Assembly (NCBI GenBank): GCA_039602395.1
Contig: JBCNJP010000023.1
Span: 89,025,578-89,089,577 of the forward strand
Direction of reading: 5' to 3'
Length of the DNA stretch: 64,000 nt
From: Deinandra increscens subsp. villosa
Lineage: Eukaryota > Streptophyta > Magnoliopsida > Asterales > Asteraceae
Shown here: one piece after another, positions 59,352 to 64,000 of the stretch
Layout of the letters: each line of letters begins with the position of its first letter
How positions within the stretch are numbered: the stretch's first letter is position 1
Made by a program: the position numbers and the translations under genes
The notes under the pieces: generated by a model
The model's database searches: none
Told to the model about the DNA's origin: nothing
The model's input: the letters and a program-made list of their open reading frames with translations, nothing else

Positions 59352-61161
59352 GGGATGGTTAAAATAGAAACCCTCTTTAGTAGAGGAAACCATGAAACCC
59401 AAATGAAAGGCCCTCATTGCTCCACATCAACATTTTCTACGATAGACAAAAGGGCAAAAAAGACTTTTACTCATCTGCAACTTACTCCTTCCATATGACA
59501 ATCTTTCCCCCTTACACGATTTGTAGAAAAGTGAATGATTTTCTCTCTCCTCTCTCCCCTCTCTCCTCTAGTATTTTCAATTTAATTAATAGTTTTCTTC
59601 ACTTACTTTATTAATATTTTAATACATTTGTTTTTTTATTTTTATACTTTAATAAAAATCTGCAGAGATTTGTTTTTACTTTTATTTTTTCTCTATTATT
59701 TTTTTAATTTCCTTTTTCGGTTTTTTAATTATCAGATATGAAATGTTACATACGCAACTTTTCTGGGACTGATGTAAACAAGAAATTGACAAAAATATAT
59801 TTCATTGATTTATAGAAAACATTACAATCAACATTAAATGTAACAAAATGTTTCATACGAACTAAAATTTTAAATTAAATAACAACCTAAAAAAAACATA
59901 TAAAAACTATTTACGCTTCCATTCTTGGTAATCATTTTCATCTTTGATGCAAAAAATCCATTCACCTACGAAAAAAAATAAATTCATCAGTTCATATATG
60001 TAAAATGTTACACATGTTATATAGATAAAAATAACATCTTGTAACATATATAACTTTACACATGTAATATAGACAAAAATCAAGAAGCAAGTTTATTTGA
60101 GTCACACATGTAACAACTTATAACATATGTTACCTTATAAATGTAATATAGACAAATCAAAAAACAAGTTTATTTGAGCTATGCAAAGCAACAACTTGTA
60201 ACATATGTAATGATACATGTGTTATACAGATAAAAATCAAGAAATAAGTTTATTTGAGTTAGGCATGTAAAAGCTTGTAACATGTGTAATCTTACACATG
60301 TAACAACTTGTAATATATGTTACGTTATACATGTTATATAGACAGATCAAGAAACAAGTTTATTTGAGTTATCCAAAGCAACAGTTTGTAACACATGTAA
60401 CGGTACATGTGTTCTATAGAAAAAAATCAAGAAATAAACTCGTTTATTTGAGGTACACATGTAACAACTTGTAACATATGTAACGTTATACATATGTAAT
60501 ATCAAACAAGTTACATATGTAACATAAAAAATAAAGACTCGTAATGAATTAAAAAAAAATAAATACATAGTTTACACATGTAACATCAAACAAAAGTTAC
60601 AAACTGTAACAGCAAAACAAAGTTACAAATGTAACATTACACAAACTTTAAAAAGTTACGTTACACCAACTTGTAACATTTGTAATATTACATGTGTTAT
60701 ATAAAGAAAAAACAAGATACAAGTTTACTTTCCGGCGTCGCTTCGAATCCTTCATGCTTACGATTACTAGAAGAAGAATGTAAAATTAAGGAACTCTTTC
60801 ATTGTTTGAATGAAGAACAGATTACTGAAATTGAATGATGAATTGAATGAGGAAGCATATACATCAATGGAGTGGAGAAGATTGGGGGAAATAGAAAATC
60901 AAAGTGGTGGTGATAGGGATATAGGATGGTGACACTTGATTCGACAGAGGAGAGAGAGGGTAGTACATTCTTTAGGGGCAGAGAAATGTTGTGACTATAA
61001 TACCCTTCAAGGGGTTATTTAACGTTAGATGCTAAATAAAAATAATTAAAAATAAAACAATAAATGTGAGCCATAGGATTAACAAGATCAAGGGTCAAGA
61101 TTGGAGTTCTTTGGTTTCCTTCACTTAAGAGGGTTTCCCCTAATTAAAAATGAAACAATAT
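59352..61161. mobile_element. Large fold-back element M5 with GTTAC palindrome array
   Basis: The left end (GGGATGGTTAAAATAGAAAC, then CCTCTTTAGTAGAGGAAACC) pairs with the right end (reverse complement GGGGAAACCCTCTTAAGTGA, then AGGAAACC). (TA)n-like sequence flanks it on the left and ATATAT on the right. About 1.8 kb. 59740-60720 is a dense array of (T)GTTACA..TGTAAC words. The last 400 bp (60720-61010) include AGAGAGAGGGTAGTAC matching the complement of CTCTCTCCTCTCTCC near 59550. Confidence 0.75.
59960..60720. repeat. Array of GTTACATATGTAAC-like palindromes
   Basis: CTTGTAACATATGTAAC, CACATGTAACAACTTGTAAC and TTATTTGAGTTA.GCA phrases repeat with a period near 60-120 bp. More than twenty GTAAC/GTTAC words are present. 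Confidence 0.85.
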
Positions 61162-61163
61162 AT

Positions 61164-61582
61164 GAAGGGTTATAATGAAAACCACTCCGAGTTGGGAAAA
61201 CTATGAAAACTTTTTAAAAACAGGGTCAAAAAGTTTTTTTTCCCTTTTAATTTTTTATGGTGATTCTCTATGTTATGGGCTACCCCTAAGTGTAAAACAA
61301 TAAATAAAAAAACACCGAGGGGATTCTTTTTAAAAATGTAAAAAGTCCGCGATGTTACATATGTAACACATTTGTGCACAGATTGTTACATATGTAACAA
61401 CACCGTTTTTTGAGATTTTTTAAAAGAAATCCCCTCGGCGTTTTTTTTATTTTTTTACGCCTAGAGGTAGCCTATAACTTAGAGAATAAGCATAAAATAA
61501 TTGAAGGGAAAAAAAACTTTTTGACCCCGTTTTTAAATAGTTTTTATAGTTTTCCCAACTCGGAGTGGTTTTCATTCTACCC

Positions 61583-61585
<3 letters not shown>
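61164..61585. mobile_element. Fold-back element M6
   Basis: 422 bp, almost a perfect inverted repeat. Left GAAGGGTTATAATGAAAACC, then ACTCCGAGTTGGGAAAACTA. The right arm is its complement, differing at a few sites. The centre holds two GTTACATATGTAAC palindromes (61354-61368, 61384-61398). Flanked right by (CT)n, then (TA)n. Confidence 0.92.

Positions 61586-61654
<69 letters not shown>
61586..61654. repeat. (CT)n followed by (TA)n microsatellite
   Basis: CTCTCT run to 61614, then TA to 61654. Confidence 0.97.
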
Positions 61655-61658
<4 letters not shown>

Positions 61659-61844
61659 AAAGTTCATTGTAGACACCCCCATAAGTGTAGACAGGTAGAC
61701 ACCCTTTTTCACCATTAGATCTCTTGATCTAATGGTTGTGATTAAATTTTTTTTTCTTTTTTTCTTTTTTCTCATTAATTAGAAACTTTCACATGTGAAA
61801 AAGAGCTATTTCATATGCGAAAGTGTCTACAATGAACCTCACCC
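61655..61844. mobile_element. MITE M7 inside (TA)n
   Basis: 190 bp. Ends GTGAAAAGTTCATTGTAGAC and (reverse complement) GGGTGAGGTTCATTGTAGAC. (TA)n on both sides. Interior palindrome TTTCACATGTGAAA. Confidence 0.9.
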
Positions 61845-61862
61845 TATATATATATATATATA

Positions 61863-63730
61863 TAAATTCTATTCTATATTAATACATGAGACAAGTTGTT
61901 ATGAGTACCACCTGATATTTTTTAATATTATATATATTTTAGCGGATACATAATATAAATCTTAGCTACCACTTCGTGGTTACCCCGTTTCGAGTCTTCG
62001 TTCTTCTCGGCCACAATTCTCTCCTCTTATTATTTTTTATTTTTTCTTGATTTTCTCAATTTATTTTGATACTACATATTCTGCAATTAAATTGCGAGAT
62101 CAAACACAACTAATTGTAAGTTATGGATATTTTTTTTAAGTGAGGTACCCTTAATATTGTTATAGGTTTTTTTTAATGATAATAAGAGTTATGAAATTGA
62201 TGATGCAATTTTTGTTCCATCGCAATGTTTTTATTTCTTAACCATGTTTTGTTGCAATGGTTTAGAAGGTCCGACAGGTAATTATGTGATTAGTAGTAAT
62301 TAGACAAAACTTTTAGCTAAAAACCCGAATCAATGAAGATGGCTACAAGGGATTTTGAGGAATCTTAATCGATCTTAGGTCGATGTTCTTACATTTTTAG
62401 TTTCACACTCTTTTATTTCTAGGCTAGATATGCCTATTTTTATCGTATTTAGTTATTTTGTTGTAGTTTATTGGTTCGAGGGTTATAGATTCCTAAAGGA
62501 GTCTAATATAAACGTTGTCACTTGCAAGGCTAATTTTGAATGTTATCAAATGCATGTGGTGAATCGTTGTAATGTAATTTTAAGGTATGAAGACTCACTA
62601 GCTAATGGTTATATACAAACTAGTGTGATAGAGGTTAAAATATTTTTGAAAATCGAGCAAAAGAAAATTATAATTAATAAGTATAATAATGTTATATATA
62701 TCTAAATCAATGTATGTAAATATCATTTACCTATGTTTCATATAGATTTGTAACACTATGTTTCATCTACATTTGTAACACCCACAATAACTTTGATACA
62801 AACACCCATTGCAACATCCATCCATTTTGCAACCTATAAAATATCATATTTTGATGTGTGTTATTAAAATATGATTATATAAAAAGAATATATATTAAGT
62901 AATACATTAAATAATATTAGTATTTTACTATAATTGGATTAATTATGGATCGATACGTCTTCTAACTTATATAGATCGGGTTGGGTGGTGTGAGGTAGTG
63001 CACACTCGTATTAATAAGGTTAGGGGGATCCAAGGGGGCAACAGCCCCTTGGCGGGGGTTTGGGGGCAGCGCCCCTGAGAGAACGAGGTCCAAGGGACAG
63101 AGCCCCTTGCTCAAATTATATTTTGACAATGTATCAAATTGTATTTCGGCACGAAATGAAATTAATGAAATTCGAGGGACCAATTGTGCAAATTCGAATT
63201 GCAGTTATCCTAAATAACTTCAAATACGCTCCTCTGATTTGAACGTACGATTATATCAAAATTTCTGGTTCGGTTTTCTTCACAATCGAATTTCATTCTT
63301 GAATTTGAAAAGATATCCAGATCGTATCCGATTGAAAACTTAAGCGAACCCTCGAGATTTTCAGTCCAAAAGTGAGTTTACGCTTTCTGGAGTTTCCAAG
63401 CAATCAAATTTTCTTTAAAAATAATAAAAACATGTTATATTTTTACGTCACTAACACCCTATAAACAATTGGCCGGATAATGTGAACTATGTCATGTATT
63501 ATGTCGTCTATTAGAAACAATTATTAAAGCCTCATCTATCCTAATTCTTTTTCAGTAGCATTACGATTGTCTTCAATTCTCGTTGCATATAACTGATGTT
63601 ATTTGTGTAAAAGATGTGAGGGTAGTTGGCTAATATTTAATATATGACGCCATTGATAAGTTAGCTGTGATCGTAGATGACCCACCATGTGCTCAATGAA
63701 ATGCTTGAACCACAACGGTTTCACTTTTTG
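61863..63730. other. Intergenic, largely featureless
   Basis: AT-rich. 63010-63110 is a GC-rich patch of short inverted words (CAAGGGGGCAACAGCCCCTTG; GGGGGCAGCGCCCC; AAGGGACAGAGCCCCTT), probably the end of some transposon. The 91-aa frame at 62430-62705 has no recognisable feature and I do not call it a gene. Confidence 0.5.
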
Positions 63731-63732
63731 CG

Positions 63733-63744
63733 AGTATATATATG
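63733..63744 (+). promoter_or_regulatory. TATA box for the gene at 63805
   Basis: GAGTATATATATG about 65-70 bp upstream of the ATG; a start site near 63765 would give a ~40-base leader. Confidence 0.5.
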
Positions 63745-63804
63745 TTTGTTATCTACATGCATGTTTCATCGGGTATTGATCATTTGATACTTTTCTAGTG
63801 TGGG

Positions 63805-64000
63805 ATGACTAAGTTGGAGTTAGGGTTAATGGGTGTGCATACTGTTCGCAGTTTCCTTGTGTTGTTTGTGGTTTTAGTTGCTTTGATTGGGGATTGTGGC
63901 GTGGTTTTGGGTGATTCTATTGAGGGGGTGAAGGATGAAAAGAACTTGTTTGGGAAACCTAAACTTGGGTTTGAAAAAGGTTTAGGTCATGGCATATATA
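63805..64000 (+). CDS. Secreted glycine-containing protein, 5' part only
   Basis: Frame opens MTKLELGLMGVHTVRSFLVL and runs to the window edge (65 codons). Residues ~15-38 (FLVLFVVLVALIGDCGVVLG) form a strong hydrophobic signal peptide after a basic region, with likely cleavage near VLG-DS. The mature part starts charged (IEGVKDEKNLFGKPK) and then shows GFEKGLGHG-type glycine spacing, as in plant glycine-rich cell-wall proteins. A second Met (residue 9) could also start it. No stop or intron is seen in the visible part. The family call is provisional because the diagnostic repeat region is outside the window. Confidence 0.6.
   Translation, partial: MTKLELGLMGVHTVRSFLVLFVVLVALIGDCGVVLGDSIEGVKDEKNLFGKPKLGFEKGLGHGIY

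Noticed and set aside
59960..60720. CRISPR-like array
   Set aside because: Repeats are short, degenerate and palindromic without regular unique spacers, and the genome is a plant.
61410..61655. 81-aa frame ending in IYIYIY
   Set aside because: Reads through the fold-back arm of M6 into (CT)n and (TA)n microsatellites.

Overview
The window is nuclear DNA of a flowering plant. It is AT-rich, the genes carry GT-AG introns and match plant-only families, and most of the sequence is transposon. The repeat types (Tekay-like Gypsy LTRs opening TGTAACATCCC, SINEs with a GGAGCCGGGGGTCTCAC core, Helitrons ending ACCTAG) point to a eudicot, probably Asteraceae. The family is an inference from recalled repeat style, not a search. 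Two 500-N blocks (25795-26294, 46092-46591) are assembly gaps.

Ordinary genes. Three host genes could be rebuilt exon by exon with consistent reading phase, all on the minus strand: a CML21-type EF-hand protein (1-4781, 3' end outside the window), a PHL2/PHL3-type MYB-CC phosphate-response regulator (7893-12719, 270 aa) and the N-degron E3 ligase PRT1 (29347-35541, 431 aa). A secreted, glycine-containing protein starts at 63805 on the plus strand and leaves the window at the right edge. Their introns and flanks hold datable insertions: a hAT element containing a SINE in CML21 intron 2, two adjacent Helitrons in PRT1 intron 5, and a long hairpin about 120 bp upstream of the PRT1 start codon.

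Mobile regions. 5.1-7.0 kb is a decayed PIF/Harbinger ORF1. 13.4-19.1 kb is a Gypsy LTR carrying a nested solo LTR and followed by a Helitron. 19.8-25.8 kb looks like the inside of a MULE: an Ulp1-like protease, a B3-domain gene, two small helical ORFs, a 62-bp tandem array and the SWIM-finger end of a Mutator transposase. A duplicate of the left flank lies at 26.3-28.7 kb and lacks the Helitron, giving its empty site. 36-39.5 kb holds a MULE PB1-like domain and an open ATHILA-type ORF1. 40.9-50.5 kb has two copies of one internally deleted Gypsy element, separated by an LTR element with an open 277-aa ORF of unknown family and by an inverted copy of the solo LTR.

Right arm. 52.0-54.5 and 59.3-61.85 kb contain fold-back elements embedded in (TA)n microsatellites. 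Several share internal GTTAC...GTAAC palindromes. 54.5-59.3 kb has only a few exon-like pieces that do not join into a gene, and 61.9-63.8 kb is almost empty.
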